64,000 nucleotides of DNA from Alcaligenaceae bacterium (GCA_013416395.1 JACCEP010000001.1:248001-312000); one strand, 5' to 3'. Numbered from the stretch's first letter, positions 43,859-53,880 are shown. The notes: a model not told the origin generated them from the sequence alone. Program-made: numbers and translations.

Positions 43859-45457
43859 TTATTTGACGATCGGAGGTATAACAAAAGTATGGAATGGTGC
43901 GGGTGAAGGCACAGTCCATTCGAGGCCGGTCGCGCCTTCCCATGGCTTGGCGGGCGCAGGTTCGCCCTTGCCATTCCAGGCTTTAAGCGCGAGCCACAGA
44001 AAGATCAGCTGCGAGAACCCGAAGAAGAAGGCCCCGATGGTAGCAATTTCGTTGAAGTTGGTGAACTGTGCTGCGTAGTCGGCATAACGTCGTGGCATAC
44101 CAGCCAACCCAAGGAAATGCATGGGGAAGAAGGTGATGTTGAACGAGATCATGCTGGCCCAGAAGTGCCATTTGCCCAGTCTTTCGTCGTACATGCGGCC
44201 TGTCCACTTGGGCAACCAGTAATAGGCCCCCGAGTACATGCCAAACAACGAGCCTGCCACCATGACGTAATGGAAGTGACCGATCACGTAATACGTATCG
44301 TGTACAGCGATGTCGATGGGTGCAATGGCCAGGATCAGACCGGTGAACCCGCCAATGGTAAATACAAAGATAAACCCGATGGCAAACAGCATGGGGGTTT
44401 CAAAACTGAGCGACCCGCGCCACATGGTGGCTACCCAGTTAAACACCTTGACCCCGGTAGGTATGGAAATGAGCATGGTGGCGTACATGAAGTACAGCTG
44501 CCCCGTAACCGGCATGCCCGTGGCGAACATGTGGTGCGCCCAAACCAGGAAAGACAGAATGGCAATGGCCGCCGTGGCATAAACCATGGATGCGTAACCA
44601 AACAGCAGCTTGCGTGAAAACGCAGGTATCACCGACGAAACAATGCCAAAAGCCGGCAGAATCATTACGTACACTTCAGGGTGACCGAAGAACCAGAACA
44701 CGTGCTGATACAGCACAGGATCACCACCTGCTGCCGCATTGAAAAAGCCGGTGCCAAAATGGCGATCAGTAAGCAGCATGGTGACTGCAGCAGCCAACAC
44801 AGGCATGATAGCCAGAAGCAGGTAAGCCGTGATCAGCCAGGTCCAGCAGAACAGAGGCATTTTCATCAATGTCATGCCCGGTGCGCGCATGTTGAGCACC
44901 GTGACAATGATGTTGATGGCGCCCATGATCGAGGACGCGCCAAGAATGTGGACGGCAAAGATGTTGAAGTCCATGCCTGGCCCCATCTGTATGGACAGGG
45001 GTGCGTACATGGTCCAGCCAGAAGCGTTGGCGCCACCAGGAACAAAAAACGACACCGTAAACAGAATGGCGCCGATGGGCAACAGCCAGAAGCTGAAGTT
45101 GTTCATACGTGCAAACGCCATGTCTGAGGCGCCAATTTGCAACGGGATCATCCAGTTTGCAAAGCCCACGAACGCCGGCATGATGGCGCCGAAGATCATG
45201 ATCAAACCATGCATGGTGGTGAACTGGTTAAACAGTTCAGGCTGAAAGAATTGCAATCCGGGTGCAAAAAGCTCTGTACGCAGCAATAGCGCAAGTACCC
45301 CGCCCTCAAGCAGCATGCAGAAAGAAAAGATCAGGTACATGGTACCGATATCTTTGTGGTTGGTGGCAAACAGCCACCGACGCCAGCCGTGCGGCTTGTG
45401 GTCGTGATCGTCATGCGAGTGGCTCGCTGGGACGTGATCGGCAGTGACACTGCTCAT
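43859..45457 (-). CDS. ctaD: Cytochrome c oxidase subunit I
   Basis: A 532-residue, 12-helix catalytic subunit with heme a and the heme a3-CuB centre. Seen: TNHKDIGTMYLIFSF, the K/D channel and CuB ligand block WFFGHPEVYVMILPAFGIVS, AHHMFATG, and HDTYYVIGHFHYVM holding heme ligands. The start is ATG at 45457 with AGGAAGGAG ahead. The histidine/aspartate-rich N-terminus (ADHVPASHSHDDHDHKPHG) might bind metal but could be incidental. An imperfect stem (45480-45505) lies in the 82-base gap after coxB. Confidence 0.98.
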   Translation of the reverse strand: MSSVTADHVPASHSHDDHDHKPHGWRRWLFATNHKDIGTMYLIFSFCMLLEGGVLALLLRTELFAPGLQFFQPELFNQFTTMHGLIMIFGAIMPAFVGFANWMIPLQIGASDMAFARMNNFSFWLLPIGAILFTVSFFVPGGANASGWTMYAPLSIQMGPGMDFNIFAVHILGASSIMGAINIIVTVLNMRAPGMTLMKMPLFCWTWLITAYLLLAIMPVLAAAVTMLLTDRHFGTGFFNAAAGGDPVLYQHVFWFFGHPEVYVMILPAFGIVSSVIPAFSRKLLFGYASMVYATAAIAILSFLVWAHHMFATGMPVTGQLYFMYATMLISIPTGVKVFNWVATMWRGSLSFETPMLFAIGFIFVFTIGGFTGLILAIAPIDIAVHDTYYVIGHFHYVMVAGSLFGMYSGAYYWLPKWTGRMYDERLGKWHFWASMISFNITFFPMHFLGLAGMPRRYADYAAQFTNFNEIATIGAFFFGFSQLIFLWLALKAWNGKGEPAPAKPWEGATGLEWTVPSPAPFHTFVIPPIVK

Positions 45458-45539
45458 GATGTGCTCCTTCCTGTCTCACCCAGCCGCCTGATTAGGCAGC
45501 CGGGCAAATAAATTCGAATTTGTTTTACGCTTGCCTGAT

Positions 45540-46697
45540 TCAACGCAGGGCTGTAACAGCCGAAGGCTGAACCACCGGATCTTTACCCTTGCCCTCATTA
45601 CCCCACGCATGGCGTGTATAGGTAATGACGGAGGCAAGTTCGACATCGTTCAGCACATCACGAAATGCCGCCATCGCCGTACCCGGATGACCGTTGAGTT
45701 CAGTGAGAATCTGGTCTTTCTGAGGGCCCATTACGATAGGGCCACCATCAAGCGCCGGGAAGGTGCCTGGAAGCCCCTTGCCATTGGCCTGATGACAGGC
45801 CACACAGTTGGCTGCGTAAACTTTCTCACCACGAGCCATCATCTGGTCTTTGGTCATGTCTTTGGTGGGGTCGTCAGCCGCTGAAGCCAGCAGTTTCTTC
45901 TGGTCTGCTGCCCATTTATCATAGTCGGCCTGGGAGACCACGTCGACCACAATGGGCATGAAGGCGTGATCTTTTCCACAGAGCTCGGCGCACTGACCGC
46001 GGTAGCTGCCGACTTTGTCTGCACGAAACCATGTGTCGCGCAAAAAGCCTGGCATCGCATCTTGCTTCACGCCAAATTCGGGCACCATCCATGAGTGGAT
46101 GACGTCGGTGGAGGTGAGCACGATTCGCACTTTTTTATCGACCGGCACGACCAATGGCTTGTCGACTTCCATGAGGTAAAACTCACCTTTGGGCTCTTTG
46201 TTTTCGATCTGGGCGCGTGGCGTGGCGAGATTAGACAAAAACTTGACGCCCTGTGCAGGACCATCAATGTATTCGTACCCCCACTTCCATTGGTAGCCCG
46301 TTACCTTTACCGTAAGATCGGCACTGGAGGTGTCTTTCATGGCAACAACCGTGCGCGTGGCCGGCAACGCCATACCAATGACAATAAGAAACGGGATGAT
46401 TGTCCAGGCGACCTCGATACCCAGGTGCTCATGGAACTTGGCCGCAACGTGCCCACGTGATTTGCGATGGTAGATGATGGAGTAAAACATTACCCCGAAC
46501 ACGCCAACGAAAATGATCGCACAGATGATGAGCATCATCCAGTGGATCCACATAATGTCGTGCGCTATCGGCGTAACCCCCTCATGGAGGTTTAGCTGAT
46601 TGACCCGTGGCCCACCCGGCATGTCTTTTACCTGAGCTATGGCTGCGCCCCATGCGAGCAACGTCCCCATACCCAGTAACCATCTCCACTTCTTCAT
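45540..46697 (-). CDS. ctaC: Cytochrome c oxidase subunit II with fused cytochrome c domain
   Basis: 385 residues. A signal peptide (1-22) and two transmembrane helices (about 50-125) precede the CuA domain with CAELCGKDHAFMPIVV, which holds the CuA cysteines, histidine and methionine. A C-terminal cytochrome c domain follows (GEKVYAANCVACHQANGKGLPGTFPAL, heme-binding CVACH, about residue 305). This caa3-like fusion takes electrons from cytochrome c and passes them to subunit I. ATG at 46697 has GAGGTCAG ahead. It is the first gene of the cluster; the 258 bases upstream should hold its promoter. Confidence 0.97.
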   Translation of the reverse strand: MKKWRWLLGMGTLLAWGAAIAQVKDMPGGPRVNQLNLHEGVTPIAHDIMWIHWMMLIICAIIFVGVFGVMFYSIIYHRKSRGHVAAKFHEHLGIEVAWTIIPFLIVIGMALPATRTVVAMKDTSSADLTVKVTGYQWKWGYEYIDGPAQGVKFLSNLATPRAQIENKEPKGEFYLMEVDKPLVVPVDKKVRIVLTSTDVIHSWMVPEFGVKQDAMPGFLRDTWFRADKVGSYRGQCAELCGKDHAFMPIVVDVVSQADYDKWAADQKKLLASAADDPTKDMTKDQMMARGEKVYAANCVACHQANGKGLPGTFPALDGGPIVMGPQKDQILTELNGHPGTAMAAFRDVLNDVELASVITYTRHAWGNEGKGKDPVVQPSAVTALR

Positions 46698-46955
46698 GCT
46701 GACCTCGAATTGCGACGTGCTTTGCGCCAAACGTTGATTTTGATCAATCGACAGATCGAAAAAAACGCAGGAGAGCACAGAATTATTGGATGGCAGGCTT
46801 ACAATGTAGGAAGCTGACCCTACCTGCTCTATTTTTACTTATAGTGGCGGAATTATAACGAACTCAAGTGCCAGTGGGGCGTTTGCGACAGGTTAGGGCA
46901 AGGGCCATGCGTAAAATAAGCATAATGTCCATGGTCCATCCCCTACAATCGCTCA

Positions 46956-47792
46956 ATGAACAACGCACTTTCCCACGTGCCTGACGAAGCGCTTGCATTG
47001 CGCTATCGCCAGCTTACCAGACGCATACAGCAACTGCCTCCGAGCGGTTCACGCCCTCTCACCGTCTCTGGGCGCGTAGCAGGGTGGGTGTCCGCAAAAG
47101 CCATCCGATATCTCGATGGTCTGCCCGGCATAGCCATCGACCCTGAAGCCGTACACATCACCGCCGCACCGCGGCGGCGGATGCCGCTTAACGCTGTACT
47201 GGCGCACCTTGCCGAGTCCCTTAAAGATACCGGTTGCCTGCGCGGATGGCGTAACGAACTGCTAGACGTTTATGGTGAAGGCCGCTGCCTAGGTGCCATT
47301 GAACGTGCCGCCGTACGGCCACTGGGCTTACTTACCAAAGCGGTGCACCTGACTGCCTGGGCGCCTGACGGGCGCATGTGGATTGCACGCAGGGCAAGCA
47401 GCAAAAGCACTGACCCAAACATGTGGGACACCCTGGTTGGCGGCCTCGCTTGCACCAACGAAAGCTTGGACCTATCACTGTTGCGAGAAAGCAACGAGGA
47501 GGCTGGCCTGTGCGAAGCTGACCTGGCTGGCCGCGAGCCTCTGCACATTATTTTGCGCATGCATCGCCGTCTGCCCGAGGGCTATCAGGTCGAAGATGTA
47601 CTCAACAGCGAATGCGTACTGCCAGAGTCGGTGCAGCCTCACAATCTAGATGGCGAAGTCAGTGAGATACGGCTGACGTCGGTAAAAGACGTTTGGGCCA
47701 TGATTGAAGCGGGTGAATTCACCCGCGAAGCAGAACTGGTCATACTTGACAGCCTGCGACGCAAAAAGCAGCACGAGCCATCCTGCATCTAA
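46956..47792 (+). CDS. NUDIX hydrolase with N-terminal DUF4743 domain
   Basis: 278 residues. The N-terminal region (1-115) resembles DUF4743, which is fused to NUDIX domains related to thiamine pyrophosphokinase-associated hydrolases. The NUDIX domain follows (about 125-260) with RASSKSTDPNMWDTLVGGLACTNESLDLSLLRESNEEAGL, where the box G-x5-E-x7-RE-x-x-EE-x-G is complete with the catalytic glutamates. The substrate is a nucleoside-diphosphate-linked compound of unknown identity. It is divergent from coxB and monocistronic. Confidence 0.9.
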   Translation: MNNALSHVPDEALALRYRQLTRRIQQLPPSGSRPLTVSGRVAGWVSAKAIRYLDGLPGIAIDPEAVHITAAPRRRMPLNAVLAHLAESLKDTGCLRGWRNELLDVYGEGRCLGAIERAAVRPLGLLTKAVHLTAWAPDGRMWIARRASSKSTDPNMWDTLVGGLACTNESLDLSLLRESNEEAGLCEADLAGREPLHIILRMHRRLPEGYQVEDVLNSECVLPESVQPHNLDGEVSEIRLTSVKDVWAMIEAGEFTREAELVILDSLRRKKQHEPSCI

Positions 47793-47872
47793 CCCAGTGC
47801 GCGGCAATAGCCACTATTATGGCGAGCACTCGACAACACGAAGGCGCAATCTCAGCCGGGGCTCGCGCCGCC

Positions 47873-47904
47873 AGTAAGCAAGTAAGCAAGTAAGCAAGTA
47901 AGCA
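47873..47904. repeat. Perfect 8-bp tandem repeat, four copies
   Basis: AGTAAGCA repeated four times without interruption, located 165 bases before the phaM start. The length is not a multiple of three and it does not lie in a coding frame. A copy-number change could alter promoter spacing, but no promoter was identified around it. Confidence 0.95.
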
Positions 47905-48068
47905 CCATGGGCAAACCACAGCGCAGCCAAGCATGCCGTCTTCAATTAGACGAGCAAGCCGCTTCCGTTTAAGCTATACATACCTTGGCGCAGGAAGGCT
48001 CTGCCACTTGCCGGCACGACCGAATGCGCCAACCGCCACCCCTTCAGTTATTACTCCAAGGACTCGTC

Positions 48069-48986
48069 ATGGCATCCGACAACAACAATCCCTTCATCTT
48101 GCCAGGGCTCGGGCAAACTGGTGATATGGCTCAAAACCCTATTCTTGCAAGCATGGAAATGATGCGACAGGCGTGGCAAGGACTTGCCGGCGCAGGCGGC
48201 ATTGGCGGATCGCCCATGGCAATGCCCACCTCCACCGAAGAGCTGGACCGACGCATTAAGGATTTGCGCGCCGTCGAAAACTGGCTGCGCATGAACCTAT
48301 CCATGCTGACCAGCACCATTCAGGGCCTGGAGGTCCAGAGCGCCACACTGTCCACGCTGCAATCCTTTATGAGTACTGCAACGGGTGCGGCGCACGCCCC
48401 CACTGCGTCCACCGACGGCCCGTCGCCACTTGAAGTAGCACTAGGCATACGCCGCCCGGGTCAAAACCCAGCGTCCAACCAAGAAGCGCCTGCTGTCACG
48501 CCCCCAACCGCATCGCAGCCTGCAGCAGCCGAATCTGCCACGCAGAACACCGAGACAAACAGCGCTGACGCCCCCCAGCCCGGCACCGACAGCGCTTATG
48601 CTGCCCAGGCAGCTTCTGCGGCACAGGGGTGGTGGGATATGCTGCAAACGCAGTTTGACACCCTGGCAGCGGCAACAGCCGCCACCCTCGAGGGCGCGCA
48701 GACGGCAAGCCAAGAAGCCCAGGCTCAAGCTATGGCTTCGCCGAGCAAAGCAACCAAGGCTCCAGCCACAAAGCGCTCACAGAGCACACGCAAAACTGCC
48801 AAGAAAGCCGCCACAAAGTCCGCAGGCAAAACGACGCCCAAGCCCGTCGCCAAAAAAGCGACCAAGGCTGCCGCCACAAGCACTTCCAAAACAAGCGCAA
48901 AAGCCGGCAGTGCTGTGGCAAGCGCCCCAAAGCGCAGCACAGCCAAAAAAGCCGGAACAGTTCGCGCACGTTCAAGCAAAACCTGA
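48069..48986 (+). CDS. phaM: PhaM-type polyhydroxyalkanoate granule regulator
   Basis: 305 residues. The N-terminal part (1-110), with NNPFILPGLGQ, STEELDRRIKDLRAVENWLRMNLSMLTSTIQGLEVQ, matches PhaM, which activates PHA synthase PhaC and links granules to the nucleoid. The middle is Ala/Pro/Thr-rich. The C-terminal 90 residues are a lysine/alanine histone-H1-like tail (KTAKKAATKSAGK repeats) expected to bind DNA. ATG at 48069 has AAGGA ahead; the frame extending to 47985 lacks support. PHA synthesis genes are not in the window. Confidence 0.9.
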   Translation: MASDNNNPFILPGLGQTGDMAQNPILASMEMMRQAWQGLAGAGGIGGSPMAMPTSTEELDRRIKDLRAVENWLRMNLSMLTSTIQGLEVQSATLSTLQSFMSTATGAAHAPTASTDGPSPLEVALGIRRPGQNPASNQEAPAVTPPTASQPAAAESATQNTETNSADAPQPGTDSAYAAQAASAAQGWWDMLQTQFDTLAAATAATLEGAQTASQEAQAQAMASPSKATKAPATKRSQSTRKTAKKAATKSAGKTTPKPVAKKATKAAATSTSKTSAKAGSAVASAPKRSTAKKAGTVRARSSKT

Positions 48987-49168
48987 TTAACGTAAGCGAA
49001 GCAACCAAACCTTGCGCAAGGCGTGCGCCCGTCGATAACAGTCAAATACTGTAACAGCGCGGGCCGCGCCAGCGGCTTGCTCACGCCTGCAGCCTGTGTA
49101 TTATGTGACCTTGCGGTATACGCACCGAATTTCGTCCATTACTTTCCCACTATTCAATACGCGACCAC

Positions 49169-50539
49169 ATGCTGAATATCGTCATACTCGCTGCCGGACT
49201 CGGCAAGCGCATGCAATCAGATCTTCCTAAAGTCTTGCACCCTCTGGCCGGCAAACCTATGCTGGGCCACGTTCTCGACAACGCAAAACAGCTTAACCCT
49301 GGCCGCATTATTGTTGTGGTGGGCCATGGTGCCGAGCGGGTGCAGCAGGACTTCTCGGGGCACGAAGAGCTGGAGTTTGCCCTACAACGCCCTCAACACG
49401 GCACCGGGCATGCCGTTCAGCAGGCTGTCCCGCTGTTGCAGGAAGACAGCAACGACGACGTCACCCTCGTACTTTATGGTGATGTTCCACTGGTACAGGC
49501 CGACACCCTGCAGCGTTTGCTGGATGCCCGCGCTGGCGGCATGGCTGTGCTCACAGAAAAACTCGATGATCCGACGGGTTACGGGCGTATCGTACGCAAC
49601 GAGCAGGGTGAAGTGCAGCGCATCGTCGAGCACAAAGACGCCACGGCCCAGGAACACATCATTAACGAGGTCAATACCGGCATACTGGCGGCGCCCACGG
49701 CACACCTTAAAAACTGGTTAAGCCGCATCGACAACAACAATGCCCAGGGCGAGTATTACCTGACCGATATCGTAGGCCTGGCTGTCCAAGACAACGTACC
49801 CGTCCACGCTTCGCACCCGGCTTCGGGCTGGGAAACACTGGGTGTCAACAGCCGTGTGCAGCAGGCACAGCTGGAGCGCCAATGGCAGGCCGAACAGGCA
49901 AGACGGCTACTTGAGCAGGGTGTCACCCTGGCTGATCCAGCACGCTTTGATCTGCGCGGCGAACTCATTTGCGGTCGTGACGTATTTATCGACGTAGGCT
50001 GCGTATTTGAAGGGCGGGTCGAGCTCGCAGATGGCGTGCGGATCGGGCCACACTGCGTTGTGCGTGACGCCACTTTGGGCCAAGGCACTCATGTCGAGGC
50101 GTTCAGCCATATCCAGGAAGCCCAGGTTGCTGACTCAGCACGCATCGGGCCCTTTGCCCGCCTGCGCCCAGGTGCACAAATTGGTGCCGAAGCGCATGTG
50201 GGCAACTTTGTCGAAATAAAAAAAAGCACGTTGGGCAAGGGTTCCAAGGCCAACCACCTGGCGTACATTGGCGACGCCGATATCGGAGCGCAGGTCAATA
50301 TCGGGGCTGGCACCATTACCTGCAACTATGACGGGGTAAACAAGTACCGCACGGTTATTGAAGACGGCGCGTTCATAGGCTCCGACACTCAACTGGTCGC
50401 ACCTGTACGCGTCGGCGAAAACGCCACCATAGGCGCAGGCACCACGCTGACCAAAGACGCGCCAGCCGGCAAGCTAACTCTCTCACGTCCATTTCAGAGC
50501 ACTCTGGAAGGCTGGAAACGTCCCGTCAAAAAGACCTAA
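49169..50539 (+). CDS. glmU: Bifunctional UDP-GlcNAc pyrophosphorylase / glucosamine-1-phosphate acetyltransferase
   Basis: A 456-residue GlmU making UDP-GlcNAc for peptidoglycan and LPS. The N-terminal nucleotidyltransferase domain shows [26 protein letters not shown] and [11 protein letters not shown]. The C-terminal left-handed beta-helix has hexapeptide repeats, and the acetyltransferase segment with [28 protein letters not shown] and [19 protein letters not shown]. Length is standard. It lies in the same region as glmS (53881), so the two steps of amino-sugar synthesis are close together. The next gene starts one base after its stop. Confidence 0.98.
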   Translation: MLNIVILAAGLGKRMQSDLPKVLHPLAGKPMLGHVLDNAKQLNPGRIIVVVGHGAERVQQDFSGHEELEFALQRPQHGTGHAVQQAVPLLQEDSNDDVTLVLYGDVPLVQADTLQRLLDARAGGMAVLTEKLDDPTGYGRIVRNEQGEVQRIVEHKDATAQEHIINEVNTGILAAPTAHLKNWLSRIDNNNAQGEYYLTDIVGLAVQDNVPVHASHPASGWETLGVNSRVQQAQLERQWQAEQARRLLEQGVTLADPARFDLRGELICGRDVFIDVGCVFEGRVELADGVRIGPHCVVRDATLGQGTHVEAFSHIQEAQVADSARIGPFARLRPGAQIGAEAHVGNFVEIKKSTLGKGSKANHLAYIGDADIGAQVNIGAGTITCNYDGVNKYRTVIEDGAFIGSDTQLVAPVRVGENATIGAGTTLTKDAPAGKLTLSRPFQSTLEGWKRPVKKT

Positions 50540-50540
50540 C

Positions 50541-51938
50541 GTGAGTGCCGTAACGCCGGAACGCGTCACAGAGAGTTCGCACACGCTGCCAGATGGCCTT
50601 GATCAGCCCAGACGTCGATGGGCTGTCATTACCCTGATGCTCGCGCTCACGGTTACCGTGCTCGATGCAACCATGGTCAATGTTGCGCTGCCGGCGGTGG
50701 CCAAGGCGCTGGAGATCGACCGGGCGGCCGTGGTGTGGGTGGTCATTGCCTACAGCCTGGTCGTCGTCATTTCGCTGCTGCCACTTTCTTCAGTGGCTGA
50801 GCGCATAGGCTTTCAGCGCATGTTTACGCTGGGCCTGGCGTTGTTCATGGTTTCGTCTCTGGCCTCGGCTGCGGCCAACTCACTGACCTGGCTAGTGCTC
50901 TCGCGGCTGTGCCAGGGGGTGAGCGCATCCATGCTTATGTGCCTGTTTGGCGGGCTGGTGCGCAATATCTACCCGCTACGCCGACTGGCCATGGGCATTA
51001 GTCTTAATGCCATGATGGTTGGCCTTATGTCGGTGCTAGGCCCAACCATAGGTGCCTTCATTCTTGAAGTGGCCTCGTGGCACTGGATTTTCCTGCTCAA
51101 CATACCCATATGCATCGTGACGTTCTTCGGTATACGTTATCTGCCGGAGATTCCTCGCAACAAGACGCGTTTTGACTGGATAGGCTGTGCGCTGAGTGTT
51201 CCATTTTTCGGCCTGACAATAATCGCGCTCGACGCTATCGTCAAAGACCCGCTACGCGCCGCGATCTGTATTGTGCTGGCCGCCATTTCAGGCTGGGCCC
51301 TGCTGCGACGCTCACGCAATCAGCATGCGCCCATCGTGCCCATTGATCTGCTAAGAATCACGCCCATCGCGTATGCGGTAGGTGCATCAGGCTTTTCTTT
51401 TGCGGCACAAATGGCAGCGTTTATCGCATTGCCCTTTTATTTCAGACAAAGCCTGCACTACTCTTACGCAGACGTAGGCCTGCTGCTGGCCGCATGGTCG
51501 GTAGGGGTTGCAGTCATGGCTCCGGTAGCCGGCTATCTTTCAGGGCGTTTTAAAGTCGCCATGCTTTGCGGCATAGGTGCAGCCAGCATGGCACTTGGCA
51601 TATTCCTCTTGTTATTGTTACCGGCCGATGCGGCATTTGTCTGGCCCATGCTCGCTATGCTGATCGGCGGCGTTGGATTTGGTTTCTTCCAGACACCCAA
51701 TAACCGCGCCATGCTGCTGGGCGCACCCAAGCACCGCAGCGGTGCGGCAGGCGGCCTGCAAGCAACAACTCGCGTATTCGGGCAAAGTGTAGGCACGGCC
51801 CTGGTGGGTGTGGCATTTAGCCTAAGCTCCAGCAATAGTGTGGTGATCGGCGTTTCTGTATCCATAGCGTGTGCACTCGCTGCCATGCTGATTAATGTTG
51901 TTCGGTATTTCAGCCCGATTCCAGACGTCGAGCTCTGA
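50541..51938 (+). CDS. MFS transporter of the DHA2 (EmrB-like) drug exporter family
   Basis: A 465-residue inner-membrane proton antiporter with about 14 helices. Seen: TVTVLDATMVNVALPAVAKAL in the first helix (DHA2 signature), the motif-A region SSVAERIGFQR, and GPTIGAFILEVASWHWIFLLNIPI (motif C and the following loop). The start is GTG at 50541, one base after the glmU stop, with no strong ribosome site, which suggests coupling. The exported compound is unknown. Its placement between glmU and a glycosyltransferase hints at an envelope-related substrate, but this is speculative. Confidence 0.93.
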   Translation: MSAVTPERVTESSHTLPDGLDQPRRRWAVITLMLALTVTVLDATMVNVALPAVAKALEIDRAAVVWVVIAYSLVVVISLLPLSSVAERIGFQRMFTLGLALFMVSSLASAAANSLTWLVLSRLCQGVSASMLMCLFGGLVRNIYPLRRLAMGISLNAMMVGLMSVLGPTIGAFILEVASWHWIFLLNIPICIVTFFGIRYLPEIPRNKTRFDWIGCALSVPFFGLTIIALDAIVKDPLRAAICIVLAAISGWALLRRSRNQHAPIVPIDLLRITPIAYAVGASGFSFAAQMAAFIALPFYFRQSLHYSYADVGLLLAAWSVGVAVMAPVAGYLSGRFKVAMLCGIGAASMALGIFLLLLLPADAAFVWPMLAMLIGGVGFGFFQTPNNRAMLLGAPKHRSGAAGGLQATTRVFGQSVGTALVGVAFSLSSSNSVVIGVSVSIACALAAMLINVVRYFSPIPDVEL

Positions 51939-51996
51939 GCGCCTTCAGCGCCGAGCCATCTGCACTATGCACAACCACTTTTAACAGCAGGTTGCC

Positions 51997-53058
51997 ATGA
52001 AAATACTGCAATTAAACTTTGAACGCGGCTGGCGTGGAGGCGAGCGCCAGACACTGCTCTGTATGGACCGCATGCGCGCTCAGGGGCATGAAGTGGCGCT
52101 GCTGGCCCGCAAAGACGAAGCCCTCGCCATGCGTGCCCGCGAAGCAGGCTTTACGGTTCATGAGTTTTCAGGTGTGGCGGGGGTTAGCAACTACTTGCTG
52201 CGCCACGGCCGTTCGTTTGATATTAAGCATGCCCAGACGGCAAACATGGTCACCTGGCTCGCGGCACTCAAGCCCTGGTTGGGCGGTGGCTTGGTTTTTA
52301 CCCGTCGCACCGCCTTCCCTGTGCCCCCACGCCGTGAAAGCCGAACTCGCTGGAAATGGCGACGCGTCGACGCCCTGGTTGCCATCAGCGAAGCCGCTGC
52401 CGCCGAGCCACGTCGCCTGGAAATCCCAACCGCCCTCATCCGTAGCGCCATCAAAGCCAGGCCTTTTGATGAAGCCCACGCACAGCGCTTCGCCCGCGAA
52501 TTTGCGCTGCAAGGCCAACGCGTCCTGGCTACAGCCGCCGCCCTTACACGCGAAAAAGACCCCTTCACGCTTATGCGCGCCGTCGCGCGCCTCAAACAGG
52601 AACGTGACGACTTTGTTTTCCTGCATCTGGGTGCTGACGGCGACGCCAAAGAAGAGGCCCTCGCGCTGCATAAAGAACTGGGCCTGGGCGACCATTATGT
52701 ATTTGCGGGCTTTCAGTCTGATGTCGAAAACCTGTATCGACTGATGGATGTGTTCGTGCTGAGCTCACGCGAAGAAGCGCTGGGCTCCAGCGTGTTGGAT
52801 GCCTTCTTGTATGCGGTGCCGGTTGTGGCTTCCGACGCCGGTGGGCTACCAGAACTGCTGGCCGATGGCCGGGGCCTGCTCTGCCCCGTAGGTGACGATG
52901 CCGCACTGGCAGTGGCCATGAACAAGCTACTGGATGACCGCAGTTTACGTGCCGCCATCACCGAACGTGCAAGCGCGTATGTTGTGCGTGAGCATGACCC
53001 AGATGCCATGGCGTCTCGCTACCTGTCGCTTTACCAGGAAGTGCTGGATAGAAAATAA
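51997..53058 (+). CDS. Glycosyltransferase family 4
   Basis: A 353-residue GT-B fold glycosyltransferase. The N-terminal acceptor half begins MKILQLNFERGWRGGERQTLL (GGERQ loop). The C-terminal donor half has VLATAAALTREKDPFTLMRAVARL, FAGFQSDVENLYRLMDVFVLSSREEALGSSVLDAF (the EX7E-like motif) and PVVASDAGGLPELL. It probably adds a sugar to LPS core or another envelope glycan; donor and acceptor are unknown. It lies 58 bases after the MFS gene. It is followed by 170 bases without any recognised feature. Confidence 0.92.
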   Translation: MKILQLNFERGWRGGERQTLLCMDRMRAQGHEVALLARKDEALAMRAREAGFTVHEFSGVAGVSNYLLRHGRSFDIKHAQTANMVTWLAALKPWLGGGLVFTRRTAFPVPPRRESRTRWKWRRVDALVAISEAAAAEPRRLEIPTALIRSAIKARPFDEAHAQRFAREFALQGQRVLATAAALTREKDPFTLMRAVARLKQERDDFVFLHLGADGDAKEEALALHKELGLGDHYVFAGFQSDVENLYRLMDVFVLSSREEALGSSVLDAFLYAVPVVASDAGGLPELLADGRGLLCPVGDDAALAVAMNKLLDDRSLRAAITERASAYVVREHDPDAMASRYLSLYQEVLDRK

Positions 53059-53228
53059 GTACGGTGAGCCAAGCACAGTGCAACAGCAACAGCGATTACG
53101 ACTAAGTCAGGCGAGTCGAGGCCCTCAATGAAACATGCTGACGTCATAAATGCGGTTGCCGACAGAACAACACGCTACCGCGTGAAACGATACGCCAAGG
53201 CATTGTGAGACGGGTCTGGCACGCATAA

Positions 53229-53726
53229 TTATGCCCCTGAAGAGCTGACCACCGTGCGCGTATCGAACTTTGCCCTGTGCATCGAAAAAAACGTACGCAC
53301 ATTGCGAACATTGGCCTGTGACGTAAACACCCTGTGCGCCACAGCATGGTAAGCAGGCATATCGCGAACCTGCATGATCACGATAAAGTCAGGCCCCGGT
53401 GAAACTCGATAACACTGAGTGACTTCGGCCACGCCTGCAATGCTGACTTCAAAGGCATCCATCTGCTCGGCAGTCTGCACATCAAGCGTAATTTCAATAA
53501 TGGCCGTCAGGCTGTTGCCAACTTTGACGGGGTTGAGCACGGCAACCTGTTTTTCGATAACACCCTCTTGCACCAGCCGACGTACGCGCCGCAGGCAAGT
53601 TGGCGCCGAAGCATGCACCCTGCCGGCAAGCTCTTGGTTGGTGAGGCTGCTGTCGGCCTGCATTTGTTCGAGTATGCGCAGATCAAGGTCGTCAAGAGAA
53701 GGTAAAGCGGATAAAGGTTGTGACAT
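53229..53726 (-). CDS. Lrp/AsnC family transcriptional regulator
   Basis: 165 residues. An N-terminal winged helix (LDDLDLRILEQMQADSSLTNQELAGRVHASAPTCLRRVRRLVQEGVIEKQVAVLNP) is followed by the RAM ligand-binding domain (about 75-155) with VTQCYRVSPGPDFIVIMQVRDMPAYHAV. The likely ligand is an amino acid. It is divergent from glmS across an AT-rich 154-base gap with two palindromes, and may regulate itself and possibly glmS. No strong ribosome site precedes the ATG at 53726. Confidence 0.95.
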   Translation of the reverse strand: MSQPLSALPSLDDLDLRILEQMQADSSLTNQELAGRVHASAPTCLRRVRRLVQEGVIEKQVAVLNPVKVGNSLTAIIEITLDVQTAEQMDAFEVSIAGVAEVTQCYRVSPGPDFIVIMQVRDMPAYHAVAHRVFTSQANVRNVRTFFSMHRAKFDTRTVVSSSGA

Positions 53727-53751
53727 TTATATTAATAAGTTTACTTTTTAA

Positions 53752-53766
53752 TGAAATAATATTTCA
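53752..53766. promoter_or_regulatory. Palindrome TGAAATA-A-TATTTCA, candidate Lrp-type operator
   Basis: A perfect 15-bp palindrome 26 bases upstream of the lrp-type regulator start, in AT-rich DNA of the kind bound by Lrp/AsnC proteins. Role inferred. Confidence 0.45.
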
Positions 53767-53808
53767 CGATTATATGGCGATGGAATAAATTACCATAATA
53801 AGTCTAAT

Positions 53809-53820
53809 TTAGAAATCTAA
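53809..53820. promoter_or_regulatory. Palindrome TTAGA-AA-TCTAA, candidate Lrp-type operator
   Basis: A 12-bp palindrome set in a run repeating TCTAATTT (53803-53823), between the regulator and glmS. A TATATT hexamer follows at 53830-53835, a possible -10 for glmS. Confidence 0.4.
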
Positions 53821-53880
53821 TTTCTTAGTATATTGCGCACAATAAGGCCTGTATTGAAACTTCACTAGGGCTTCTACATT

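Noticed and set aside
48496-49084. Several long minus-strand frames opposite phaM
   Set aside because: They arise from the Ala/Lys-rich, GC-rich composition of the phaM tail and show no family signal.
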